A model generated the notes under the pieces. The model made no database searches. It saw nothing but the letters and a program-made list of their open reading frames with translations, and was not told where the DNA came from. From the NCBI GenBank assembly GCA_018713325.1, contig DVFJ01000036.1, positions 153,068 to 217,067 on the forward strand: a stretch of 64,000 nt of DNA, written 5' to 3'. Numbering within the stretch: the stretch's first letter is position 1; every line of letters starts with the position of its first letter. The translations under genes and the position numbers were made by a program. This stretch comes from Candidatus Onthenecus intestinigallinarum. Lineage in GTDB: Bacteria; Bacillota; Clostridia; Christensenellales; Aristaeellaceae. Positions 44,509-52,890 of this stretch are shown piece after piece.

Positions 44509-45675
44509 CTACCGTCCATCGCTTCGCAGTGCGTCAACCGGCATCAGGCGCGCCGCCCTCAGGGCCGGATACACGCCAAAGAAGAGCCCGATCGTACCGG
44601 AAAAGACGACGGCTGCTCCCAGGGTTCGCAGCGACGCGCCGATCTGGATGCCGATCAGCTGCGAGGCGCCCGCGATCAGCAGACTGCCGGCAGCCATGCC
44701 GAGCAGCCCGCCCAATGTCGCATAGGCCGTGGCCTCCAGCAGAAACTGCGACAGGATCATGCGCCCTGTCGCGCCCAGCGCCTTCATCAGGCCGATCTCC
44801 CGCTTGCGTTCGCGCACGCATACGAGCATGATGTTCATCACGCCGATGCCCCCCACGAGCATGCAGATCACGGCCACGCACGTCATCACCAGCAGAAAGA
44901 TCTGCAAAATCCTGCGCGCCGCGGCCATTTCGGCCTCGAGCGTCACGGCCTCAAACCCCTCCCCGTACCGGCGGGTGAGGAGCTGCTCGGCGCGCGCCGC
45001 AACCGCCGCGACATTCCGCGAGGCCTCCACGCTCAAGAGCAGCTCGTCTACCCCGCTGCCGCGCATCGCCTCGTAGACGGTGATGGGGATATAGACGGTT
45101 CCAGTGCCGTTGGCCACGACGCGCTCCGACGTCAGGGGCGCGATGACGCCCACGACGACGAACGGCCTCCCCGCCAGGGCGATGGTCTCGCCCACGGCCG
45201 TACCGTCTCCAAAGAGCGCCGCGCATGCCGAGGCGTCCAGCACGGCCACCGATCGCGTCCCCTCTACGTCGCGCGCGAGCAGAAAGCGTCCGTCCTCCAT
45301 CTGTACCTTCTCAATTTCACCCATCGCGGCGTCGCAGCCCGTCAACTGCACCAAGGCATCCTCCCCTGCCCGGGTCGCATAGGCCGTTCCACGTGCGCAG
45401 GCGCTGACGAGGACGTCCGTCAATCCACGCTCCAGCAGCGCGGCATCCTGTCTCCGCAATGCCGTCCCCATCTGTGCATCCGCATGCACCCACGCGCGGC
45501 CCACGCCGATGCGTCCCAGCTCCGACTCCACCTCGCGCTGCCCGGCATCCCCGATGGCCGCGATCGCCACGATCGCGCCAATCCCGATGGACAGTCCCAA
45601 AACCGTCAGCGCAGAGCGCACGGGCGTGTGAAACACACTGCGCAGCGCCAGGCCCATCACATCCAGCGCGCGCAT
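44509..45675 (-). CDS. MacB/FtsX-type ABC permease
   Basis: 388 residues. One N-terminal membrane helix (about 22-42), an extracytoplasmic MacB periplasmic-like domain (about 45-260), and three C-terminal helices with V-G-G-I-G-V-M-N-I-M-L-V, R-E-I-G-L-M-K-A-L-G-A, and the closing P-V-D-A-L-R-S. Start at 45675 overlaps the adaptor stop as TGATG. Notably no ATP-binding gene is adjacent; it may use an ATPase encoded elsewhere. Confidence 0.88.
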   Translation of the reverse strand: MRALDVMGLALRSVFHTPVRSALTVLGLSIGIGAIVAIAAIGDAGQREVESELGRIGVGRAWVHADAQMGTALRRQDAALLERGLTDVLVSACARGTAYATRAGEDALVQLTGCDAAMGEIEKVQMEDGRFLLARDVEGTRSVAVLDASACAALFGDGTAVGETIALAGRPFVVVGVIAPLTSERVVANGTGTVYIPITVYEAMRGSGVDELLLSVEASRNVAAVAARAEQLLTRRYGEGFEAVTLEAEMAAARRILQIFLLVMTCVAVICMLVGGIGVMNIMLVCVRERKREIGLMKALGATGRMILSQFLLEATAYATLGGLLGMAAGSLLIAGASQLIGIQIGASLRTLGAAVVFSGTIGLFFGVYPALRAARLMPVDALRSDGR

Positions 45676-46631
45676 CACATCACCGCCTTCACAAGCGTGC
45701 CGGGTTCCAGTTCCTGCGCGCCCTCGACAGCCACGCACAGCGCTGCCGGCGCGCCCAGCACCTCCACGCCGAAGTCATCCTGCAGCCCAGTTTCCAGCGC
45801 CAGCGGCCATACGCGGTCCCGGTAGATCTGCCAGACATATTCTTCGCCATGAGAAAATGCCTCTATAGGAAGCACATATGCTGATTCACGCGACGCACAG
45901 ATGATCTCGACATCCACACGCGATCCGACCGGCAGCCCAAGATCACCCTGCACGGCGATCTCGACCTGTGCGAGACTCACGCCGTCCTCACGCGCCATGG
46001 GCAGGCCCACACTTGTAACGGTTCCCGTTCCAACGATCTCGCCATCCCGCACAAAGCGCGCGGCCATCCCCTCCCGCAGTCGCGCCGCATCCCGCTCTCC
46101 CACCTGCATCGTGACGCAGGCCTGCGCGCCGGCGAGCGTCAGCGCCGGACTGCCGGGCAGCAGTACCTCTTCATCCCGGACAAACGTGTAGAGCACCTGT
46201 CCGGTCTGCTGCGCGCGGATCGTCTGGGCGGCAACCTGCGCCGCGAGCGTTTGAGCATCCTCCCGCTGCGCATCCCGAAGCGTCGCTTCGACATCCGGGC
46301 TGAACGTCGTGAGCGAGGCCCCCGACCGCACGCTCTGGGCCAATGCCTGTTCGAGCGCGCCGGCGTCCAGCCGCAGCAGCGCCTGACCGGCCTGCACCCA
46401 TTCGCCCGGGCGCACATACATCGCCGCCACGCGTCCGCCCGTCTGGCTGGAAATCTGGCGCGTATCCTGCCGTCCGATCAGCCCCGCGCCCATCACGCAA
46501 TCCTCAATCGCCCGCTGTTCCAACCGCACGGTCCGTACCTCGATCGCCTGCTCGCGCGGCCAGAGCAGCATTGCCAGCACGGCGCAGGCCGTGACAGCCA
46601 ATACGCCGCGCGTCATCCATCCTCTGCGCAT
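45675..46631 (-). CDS. Membrane fusion (HlyD-like) adaptor protein
   Basis: 318 residues. N-terminal helix (about 8-26), lipoyl-type segment (G-G-R-V-A-A-M-Y-V-R-P-G-E-W-V-Q-A-G-Q), a short helical linker, then a beta-barrel region, as in MacA-like adaptors. GGAGGG lies before the ATG at 46631; the longer frame is unsupported. Translationally coupled to the permease, so the two form an efflux or lipoprotein/peptide export unit lacking a local ATPase. Confidence 0.84.
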   Translation of the reverse strand: MRRGWMTRGVLAVTACAVLAMLLWPREQAIEVRTVRLEQRAIEDCVMGAGLIGRQDTRQISSQTGGRVAAMYVRPGEWVQAGQALLRLDAGALEQALAQSVRSGASLTTFSPDVEATLRDAQREDAQTLAAQVAAQTIRAQQTGQVLYTFVRDEEVLLPGSPALTLAGAQACVTMQVGERDAARLREGMAARFVRDGEIVGTGTVTSVGLPMAREDGVSLAQVEIAVQGDLGLPVGSRVDVEIICASRESAYVLPIEAFSHGEEYVWQIYRDRVWPLALETGLQDDFGVEVLGAPAALCVAVEGAQELEPGTLVKAVM

Positions 46632-46703
46632 CTCATCACCCTCCTGCAGGCATAGTCTGTCGCAGCGGACGGCAATTATCCCGTCCGGAAGGGCAAAAGA
46701 AAG

Positions 46704-46726
46704 CGCGGACTGTCCGTCAGTCCGCG
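46704..46726 (-). terminator. Terminator after the 143-residue protein gene
   Basis: Perfect 9-bp stem (46704-46712 with 46718-46726), 5-base loop, then CTTTCTTTTG on the minus strand. Confidence 0.8.
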
Positions 46727-46738
46727 GGGATGGTTTTT

Positions 46739-47170
46739 TCATTCTCTCTCGTGGTTTTCGGCGATCAGGCGGTCGCAACCCTCCGCCGGGTAGGAGAGCA
46801 GCGCGCCGAATCTCAACGCAATCTGCCGTCTGGCCTCGCCCGCATAGGCGCCGCTCGCCACGAGCGCCCGCTTGTCCGCCTTGATGCCCTGGTATGCCCC
46901 GAGCACGCCGTCCTCCCGGTAAAAGAGGATGTTGTACTTGCCTCTGTTCATCGATACCGGAAAGAGGTCCGTCAGCAGCGGATCGTCCTCGACGAAGTAT
47001 TTTGTGCCGTAGCGCGCGCAGATCTGCCGGCAGAAGGGCAGATAGGCGTCCCGCTGCGCCGCCGTATCGCAGGGATGCGCCAGCGCCAGGCGCTTCAGGC
47101 CCGCCCGCACCATCTCATTGAAACAGTCAATCACGCCGCACCCATAAGAAAAGGCGTCGAGCTCCCTCAT
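46739..47170 (-). CDS. Protein of unknown function, 143 residues
   Basis: Cytosolic protein with no recognised domain. Features: R-E-L-D-A-F-S-Y-G-C-G-V-I-D-C-F-N-E-M-V at the start, H-P-C-D-T, R-Y-G-T-K-Y-F-V-E-D-D-P-L-L-T, L-F-P and N-I-L-F-Y-R-E-D-G-V-L-G-A-Y. The pattern of acids and cysteines might hold a metal, but this is speculation. ATGA overlap with queH makes translational coupling likely; it is the last gene of the mre transcript before the terminator. Confidence 0.7.
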   Translation of the reverse strand: MRELDAFSYGCGVIDCFNEMVRAGLKRLALAHPCDTAAQRDAYLPFCRQICARYGTKYFVEDDPLLTDLFPVSMNRGKYNILFYREDGVLGAYQGIKADKRALVASGAYAGEARRQIALRFGALLSYPAEGCDRLIAENHERE

Positions 47171-47808
47171 GCTTCTTCCCCCTTCTCCTGCATATGCCGC
47201 CGCTGCGCAGCGCGCTTGGAATAGACGCACCCGCAGTAGTCCTGACGGTACAGTCCGTATTGCGCGCACAACTCGACGGAGCGGTCGAACCCGCCCCGCT
47301 TTTTGAAGTCCGAGCACAGATAGCGCACGCCGCACGCGCGCTCAAGCTCCTGACCGATCGCATTGAGCACAGCGGCATTCTTCTGCCGCCCGACGGTCAG
47401 CGTCGTCGTAAAGTAGTCCGCCCCCCGTTCGCGTGCGGCGCGCGCCGCCTCGCCCAGCCGCAGGCGAAAGCAGCGCTCGCAGCGCGGTCCGCCCTCGCGT
47501 GCATCCTCCAGGCCGGCCGCGATCGCCTCAAACCGCTCCGGCTCATAGGCGCCCTCGATGACGCGCACCCGCTCTTCAAGCCCCATTTCACGCACAAGGC
47601 GGCGCGCCTCGTTCAGGCGGCGCTCATACTCCTCTACCGGTGCGATGTTGGGATTATAGTAATACAGCAGGATGTCAAAGTACGCGGTGAGATATTCCAG
47701 AACATAGCTGCTGCAAGGCGCGCAGCAGGCATGCAGCAGCAGCGTCGGACGGCCCTGGAGTTCACGCAGGGTCTCTTCGAGCTTGCGCTGATAGTTGACG
47801 GCGTTCAT
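47167..47808 (-). CDS. queH: Epoxyqueuosine reductase QueH
   Basis: Last step of queuosine synthesis in tRNA: reduces epoxyqueuosine, replacing QueG. 213 residues, formerly DUF208. L-L-H-A-C-C-A-P-C-S-S-Y-V-L, C-E-R-C-F-R-L-R-L, and Y-C-G-C (cluster and zinc/iron cysteines) are all present. GGGGAGGAG precedes the ATG at 47808. Adjacent to rodA with 24 bases between; no other que genes here. Confidence 0.92.
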   Translation of the reverse strand: MNAVNYQRKLEETLRELQGRPTLLLHACCAPCSSYVLEYLTAYFDILLYYYNPNIAPVEEYERRLNEARRLVREMGLEERVRVIEGAYEPERFEAIAAGLEDAREGGPRCERCFRLRLGEAARAARERGADYFTTTLTVGRQKNAAVLNAIGQELERACGVRYLCSDFKKRGGFDRSVELCAQYGLYRQDYCGCVYSKRAAQRRHMQEKGEEA

Positions 47809-47831
47809 CTGGCCTGCTCCTCCCCGCTTGT

Positions 47832-48995
47832 TCAAGCCGCACCCGTCGCACGTGTGCCGGGCTTGCGGCTGGTGACGTTGAGCACCAGGCCGATACCCGC
47901 CATGTTTGCGATCAAGTTGGAGCCGCCGTAGCTGATGAACGGCAGCGGAATGCCCGTAATGGGCATCACGCCGATGTTCATGCCCACGTTTTCAAACATG
48001 TGGAAGATCAGCATACTCGCCACGCCCACGATGATCAGCCGTCCAAATCGCTCGGAGGTGTGGTAGGACAGGCGCAGCATGCGGAAGATGACGAAGGCGT
48101 AGAGCGCCAGCAGCAGCATGCAGCCGACGAAGCCCATCGTCTCGGCGATGGAGGAGAAGATAAAGTCCGTGTGGTTCTCGGGCACATAGTTCAGCTGCGT
48201 CAGCGTGCCCTCCTGGAACATGCCCACGCCCGTCAGGCCGCCGGCGCCGACCGCGGACATGGCCTGCAGTGTCTGAAAGCCGGAGCCGTTGGGGTCGCCC
48301 TCCGGATTGATGAAGGCCGTCAGGCGCAGCCAGCGCCAGTTGTTCGTCGACTGCAGGTAAAAGCCCGCGATCACGCATACGACGAGACCGACGCCAACCA
48401 GCGCCAGCCAGTATTTGATCGGGAAACCGGACATCAGCAGCAGGCAGAAGAAGATGACGATGAACACCAGCATCGTGCCAATGTCCGGCTGCGCGATGAT
48501 CAGAATCAGCGGGATGCCGATGTGGATACACAGCCGGATGAAATAGCGAAACGTCGGAACCGGTTTTTCGTGCCGCGACAACTCCTTGGACAGCGACAGG
48601 ATGACGGCGACCTTTGCCAGCTCAGAGGGCTGGATGGTGCGGTCCCAGATGATCGTGAACCATCCGCTCATGCCGGAGATGGCCTCCGAGGCGAGCACCA
48701 TCGTCAACAGCGCGACGTTGGCGATGTACAAAAACGGCCAGACCCGGCCCAGGAACTGATAGTTGATGGACATCATGCCGCCCACGGCGATGAAGCTGAC
48801 GAGCACGAATGCCGCCTGCCACCGACCGTTATAGGAATCCATGACCAGCTCGATGAGCGAGCGGTCCGCGCCCAGGGAGGGGTCGTAGTTGGTAATCGTC
48901 ACGGCGAGCACGCCGAAGAGCGCCAGGGCATACGCGCCCAAAAAGAGCTGCCAGTCGAAGTGGGGTTGGGAGAGCCGGTCGTTGGTAAAGTGCAT
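47832..48995 (-). CDS. rodA: Rod-shape determining protein RodA (SEDS polymerase)
   Basis: Peptidoglycan glycosyltransferase of lateral wall growth, partner of MrdA. 387 residues, about ten membrane helices. W-D-R-T-I-Q-P-S-E-L-A-K, N-N-W-R-W-L-R-L-T-A-F, V-P-E-N-H-T-D-F-I-F-S (catalytic-loop region) and G-I-P-L-P-F-I-S-Y-G-G-S are typical. AAAGGAGGG precedes the ATG. Confidence 0.96.
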   Translation of the reverse strand: MHFTNDRLSQPHFDWQLFLGAYALALFGVLAVTITNYDPSLGADRSLIELVMDSYNGRWQAAFVLVSFIAVGGMMSINYQFLGRVWPFLYIANVALLTMVLASEAISGMSGWFTIIWDRTIQPSELAKVAVILSLSKELSRHEKPVPTFRYFIRLCIHIGIPLILIIAQPDIGTMLVFIVIFFCLLLMSGFPIKYWLALVGVGLVVCVIAGFYLQSTNNWRWLRLTAFINPEGDPNGSGFQTLQAMSAVGAGGLTGVGMFQEGTLTQLNYVPENHTDFIFSSIAETMGFVGCMLLLALYAFVIFRMLRLSYHTSERFGRLIIVGVASMLIFHMFENVGMNIGVMPITGIPLPFISYGGSNLIANMAGIGLVLNVTSRKPGTRATGAA

Positions 48996-49007
48996 GGAAT
49001 CCCTCCT

Positions 49008-49772
49008 TTACGACGGAGAAAACCTGGAAAACAGCCCGCGGCGCTGGACCTCCTGGGCCGGGCGGCCCAGCATGGCGGGGGCAATCGCCGCGAGCGCGCG
49101 GGCGCCCTCTCCCTCGGCGGGCAGACGACGCTGCAGCGCCGCGCGGCGGATCTCCTCATCCTCCGGCACGGCGCACAGGAGCTTCGCATCCAGCGTCGCC
49201 GCGACGGCATCCGGCGCGTATTGCAGCCCGCGCCTGACGTACTCGGCACGCACGCGGTTGACGACAGCGCGGGCACGCGCGCCGCCGCGCTGCGAGATCA
49301 GCCCTGCCGTGCGGTCCGCGTCGCGCAGCGCGATGTCATCGGGCGTGGTGACGATGACGGCCTCGTCCGCGCAAGCCATGACCGCCTGCGCAATGGCGCC
49401 AATCCCCGTCGGACAGTCGACGAGGACGTGGTCGAATCGCTCGCGGAGCAAGCCGAGCAGCGCGCACAGCGCGCCGCCGGACATTTCCGCCGGGTCGCGC
49501 ACCTGGGAAGCGCACAGCAGCCACAGGCCCGGCGTCTCCCTGATCGGGCACAGCGCCTGTTCGAGCGTCGCCTCTCCTTCGATGACGTCCAGCATGTCGA
49601 AGACGATTCGGTTCTCCACGCCGAGCATCAGGTCCAGGTTGCGCACGCCTGCATCCGCGTCCACCAGGGCGACCCGCTGTCCTTCGCGCGCCAGCCCGGC
49701 GGCCGCGCACAGCGCGACGGTGGACTTGCCCGTCCCACCCTTGCCGGACAGGAACGCCCACACACACGCCAT
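49008..49772 (-). CDS. minD: Septum-site determining ATPase MinD-like
   Basis: 254 residues, ParA/MinD family. Deviant Walker A S-G-K-G-G-T-G-K-S-T (9-18), D-A-D-A-G-V-R-N-L-D switch I, V-D-C-P-T-G-I-G switch II. The C-terminus ends R-R-G-L-F-S-R-F-S-P-S, a very short candidate amphipathic helix for membrane binding. Directly between mrdA and rodA; the usual minC is not present. It could be a MinD or another ParA-like positioning protein. Confidence 0.85.
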   Translation of the reverse strand: MACVWAFLSGKGGTGKSTVALCAAAGLAREGQRVALVDADAGVRNLDLMLGVENRIVFDMLDVIEGEATLEQALCPIRETPGLWLLCASQVRDPAEMSGGALCALLGLLRERFDHVLVDCPTGIGAIAQAVMACADEAVIVTTPDDIALRDADRTAGLISQRGGARARAVVNRVRAEYVRRGLQYAPDAVAATLDAKLLCAVPEDEEIRRAALQRRLPAEGEGARALAAIAPAMLGRPAQEVQRRGLFSRFSPS

Positions 49773-49796
49773 CGCGGCACCTTCCTTCGCATTTAC

Positions 49797-52295
49797 TCAA
49801 TAGGCCAGCCAGTTGGAGGCGGGCATCGTCTCGTTGACGGTGATATCCCGCTGGTCGAGGTAGTACTGCATGATCTCGATCATCGCCGGGGACACACGCG
49901 CTCCGCCGTATCCGTTCGGGATGTAGACGACCACTGCGATTTCGGGGTTCTCGTAGGGCGCGAAGCCGACCATCCAGCCGTTGTTCTCCAGGTCGATCTT
50001 CGTCTTCTCGGCCGTACCGGTCTTGACGGCGATCTCGTCGAGGTACTCGAATTTAGAGAAGTAGGACGATGCCGTACCGCCGTCGTCAACCACGCCCTTC
50101 ATGCCCTGGCGCAGCAGCGTCAGGTAGGGCTTGGCCTCAGTCAGCTCGGCCGCCACGACGGGCTGGCTCTCGCTGAGCACTTCGCCTTCGGGCGAGGTGA
50201 TCGAGTCGATCAGCGTGAGGTCGTAGACGGTTCCGTTGTTGGCGATCGCCGCGACGTAGCGCGCGAGCGCCACCGGCGTCACGGAGGTGATCGACTGGCC
50301 GACGCCGCACATGATCGCCTCGCTGCCGCCCCATTTGATCTCGTTCAGCGCCAGGAAGATGTCGCCGACGACCGCCTGCAGGTAGACCAGCTCGCGGGAC
50401 ATGTCCAGCTCCTCCATCAGGATGGTGCGGATGTTGCGCACCCACGTGCCCTGCGGCTGCGCGACGGCCATATCCATCAGGCTCTTGACCGCCGTCTCCA
50501 GCTTGGCCTGGTCAAAGGACATGCCGCGCTCCTCTGCGATGTTATTCAGATGGTTCTTGATCTGGTTGGCGACCAGATACGGTCTCCATGTCGCCTGTTC
50601 GGAGGCGCCGATGGCCTTCTGCGGATCGTACAGCGTGGTCTGGCTTCCGACGTAGCTGCGCAGCTCACCCGGCAGCTCGATGCCCGTCAGCGACGTCAGG
50701 CCATACAGCGCGGCGTAGCGGTACAGGTCGTCGTTCCCGGCCTCGTACAGACGAGAGGACAACTCGTAAAAGAAGTAGTTGCACGAGTGGTTCAGGCCCT
50801 CGACGATCGTCTGATTGGCGTGCCTACTGATCGCGTTGATATTGACCCAGCACTTTGGGGGGTTGGTGTCGTCATACTTGGTGAAGTAGCCCATGTCGCT
50901 GATCTGCTCATAGGGCTCCAGCAGCCCTGTGGCCAACGCCGCAGTGCTGGTGACCATCTTGAAAATAGAGCCCGGCGTGTCGCGCGAACCGATGGCGTAG
51001 TTGAGCAGCGGATTGCGCGGGTCAAGCAGGATGTCCACCGCCGCATCGCCGCCGGCGATGAACGCGTTGGGGTCGTAGGGCGGATAGCTGGCCAGCGCAA
51101 GCACGCGGCCCTCCATGTCGATGACGACGATGGCGCCCTTTTCCGCCAGGTCGATCGGATCGGTGTCAAAGTCGCGATCCGTGCCCTGCAGCTCCTCCTT
51201 GTTGTTGTCCAGCCAGCCGGGGTCGCGCATGGCCTTCTCCTGCGCCTCGCGGATCTGCTCGATCGTCTCCTCCAGCGCGGCTTCGGCGACGCGCTGCAAT
51301 CCGGAATCGATCGTCAGCTTGACGTTGTTGCCGTTGCGCGGCTCCGTGGAGGACAGTTCACGGCTGACCGTGCCATAGCGGTCGACCTCGACGATACGCT
51401 TGCCCTGGCGCTCAGTGAGGTTGGGCGTCAGCCAGTCCTCCATCGTCTTTTCCACGCCGTCCAGGCCGATCAGATCATTGAGGCTGTAGCCCTTGTCGCG
51501 CAGGGAGGTGGTGTACTGCTCATTGCTCTGAATCTTGCCGACATAGCCCAGCACGTGGCTGGCGAGCGTGTTGTTGGGATAGACGCGCTTGGTGCTCACG
51601 CCGATGGAGATGCCGTCGAGCGTGAGGGCGCGCGTCTCGATCTCGATGACGGTCTCCCAGCTGACGTCCGCGGCGATGATGATCGGTTCGCCGAGGAATG
51701 CGTTCATCTGCATGGTCTCCCAGATGCCCAGCACCTGGATCTTCTCTTCGAGCGTCAGCGTATCCGGGATCTTGTAGGTGCTGCACAGCCGGGAGAACAG
51801 CTCCTGCTGGTCATAGCTGGAGACATAGAAATTGCTGCGCCACATCGCCTCGCGCGCCTCTTTGACCGAATCGGACACATTGCCCCAGTTGAACTCCCAA
51901 AGGCCGGTCGATTCGTTGTAGACGAGCGAGAAACTGGAGTTGATCGTGCCGCCGTAGCGCTCGACGATCTCAATGGTCTCCAGCAGCGACTCCGTATAGC
52001 GCTGGTTCGCGCTGATCTGATTGCCATCCGCATCCACGCCCGGATCCCAGCTGGTGTCGCGATAGAACTGGACGTTGTAGATCTTCTCGTCATAGGCGAG
52101 CGTCATGGAATTGACGTCTGTGATCGTGCCGCGGTCGCCCCGGCTGGAAAACGTCTTGGTCTTCTTGCCGCTGGCCTCCTCGGCGTAAATGTCGCCGTTT
52201 CGGATTTGCAGGTTGGCCAGCTGCACGATCAGGATGACGAACAGCAGCGCGGTGAACACGCCCAGAAAGATATACCGTCCTTTATATTTGCTCAT
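49797..52295 (-). CDS. mrdA: Penicillin-binding protein 2 (MrdA-type transpeptidase)
   Basis: 832 residues, class B PBP of rod-wall elongation. N-terminal membrane helix (about 8-28), pedestal domain, long insert, transpeptidase domain with active S443 in P-G-S-I-F-K-M (the common residue after S is T), S-C-N at 504-506 and K-T-G-T-A-E near the C-terminus. Larger than E. coli PBP2 because of insertions between the dimerisation domain and S443. Works with RodA and MreB. Confidence 0.95.
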   Translation of the reverse strand: MSKYKGRYIFLGVFTALLFVILIVQLANLQIRNGDIYAEEASGKKTKTFSSRGDRGTITDVNSMTLAYDEKIYNVQFYRDTSWDPGVDADGNQISANQRYTESLLETIEIVERYGGTINSSFSLVYNESTGLWEFNWGNVSDSVKEAREAMWRSNFYVSSYDQQELFSRLCSTYKIPDTLTLEEKIQVLGIWETMQMNAFLGEPIIIAADVSWETVIEIETRALTLDGISIGVSTKRVYPNNTLASHVLGYVGKIQSNEQYTTSLRDKGYSLNDLIGLDGVEKTMEDWLTPNLTERQGKRIVEVDRYGTVSRELSSTEPRNGNNVKLTIDSGLQRVAEAALEETIEQIREAQEKAMRDPGWLDNNKEELQGTDRDFDTDPIDLAEKGAIVVIDMEGRVLALASYPPYDPNAFIAGGDAAVDILLDPRNPLLNYAIGSRDTPGSIFKMVTSTAALATGLLEPYEQISDMGYFTKYDDTNPPKCWVNINAISRHANQTIVEGLNHSCNYFFYELSSRLYEAGNDDLYRYAALYGLTSLTGIELPGELRSYVGSQTTLYDPQKAIGASEQATWRPYLVANQIKNHLNNIAEERGMSFDQAKLETAVKSLMDMAVAQPQGTWVRNIRTILMEELDMSRELVYLQAVVGDIFLALNEIKWGGSEAIMCGVGQSITSVTPVALARYVAAIANNGTVYDLTLIDSITSPEGEVLSESQPVVAAELTEAKPYLTLLRQGMKGVVDDGGTASSYFSKFEYLDEIAVKTGTAEKTKIDLENNGWMVGFAPYENPEIAVVVYIPNGYGGARVSPAMIEIMQYYLDQRDITVNETMPASNWLAY

Positions 52296-52313
52296 GTCAT
52301 GCCCCCTCGTCGG

Positions 52314-52871
52314 TCACGCGTCCGGATCCGCCTTGCCCCTGCGCCGAAAACGCGGGGCGCGCATGCGCATGACGCTGTCGGTCATCTTGCAAATCGGGAG
52401 GACGACCACGCCGGAATACGCCAGGCACAGCAACACCCGGCCCACGTGGCGCATCGTCAGATCTACGCCGTTCAGGTAGGTATACACCAGGAACACGACC
52501 TCACGGATCGCCGTAATGGATATACAAATAACGATGGAAAGCAGCAGTTTTCTTCCCGTCCGATGCTTTTGGGACGCCGCCTCGATGAAACGGGGCGCGA
52601 TACCCTTGTACATGCGAGCTGCGACATAGCCCATCAGCGGGTAGAGCACCAGGTACAGCCCAGCCACCTGCCCTACAGCCGTATCCATTAGAAGACCGAA
52701 TACGGCCCCCACGCAGAAGCCCTCGTATGTGCCGCCATAATAGACCAACGCGGCCAGCGCAGCGGCGAGAACGTCCGGCTCAATGCCCGCGATCGGAATA
52801 TAGCGAAACGCGGTCGTCTGCAGGATATAGGCGAGATAGGTGACCGCCGCCATCCGAATGAACTTAGCCAT
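52314..52871 (-). CDS. mreD: Rod-shape determining protein MreD
   Basis: 185 residues, five or six membrane helices; short cytosolic basic tail (R-F-R-R-R-G-K). Y-G-G-T-Y-E-G-F-C-V-G-A-V-F-G-L-L-M-D and the following V-A-G-L-Y-L matches the family. ATG at 52871 follows GGGAGGA. Confidence 0.9.
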   Translation of the reverse strand: MAKFIRMAAVTYLAYILQTTAFRYIPIAGIEPDVLAAALAALVYYGGTYEGFCVGAVFGLLMDTAVGQVAGLYLVLYPLMGYVAARMYKGIAPRFIEAASQKHRTGRKLLLSIVICISITAIREVVFLVYTYLNGVDLTMRHVGRVLLCLAYSGVVVLPICKMTDSVMRMRAPRFRRRGKADPDA

Positions 52872-52890
52872 GCGTTTCCTCCCTCGCGCG

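Noticed and set aside
48000..52691. 1,563-codon plus-strand frame opposite rodA/minD/mrdA
   Set aside because: Antisense shadow of confidently identified genes, caused by GC-rich codon positions. Product is low-complexity, rich in His, Arg, Asp and Gln and carries no domain.
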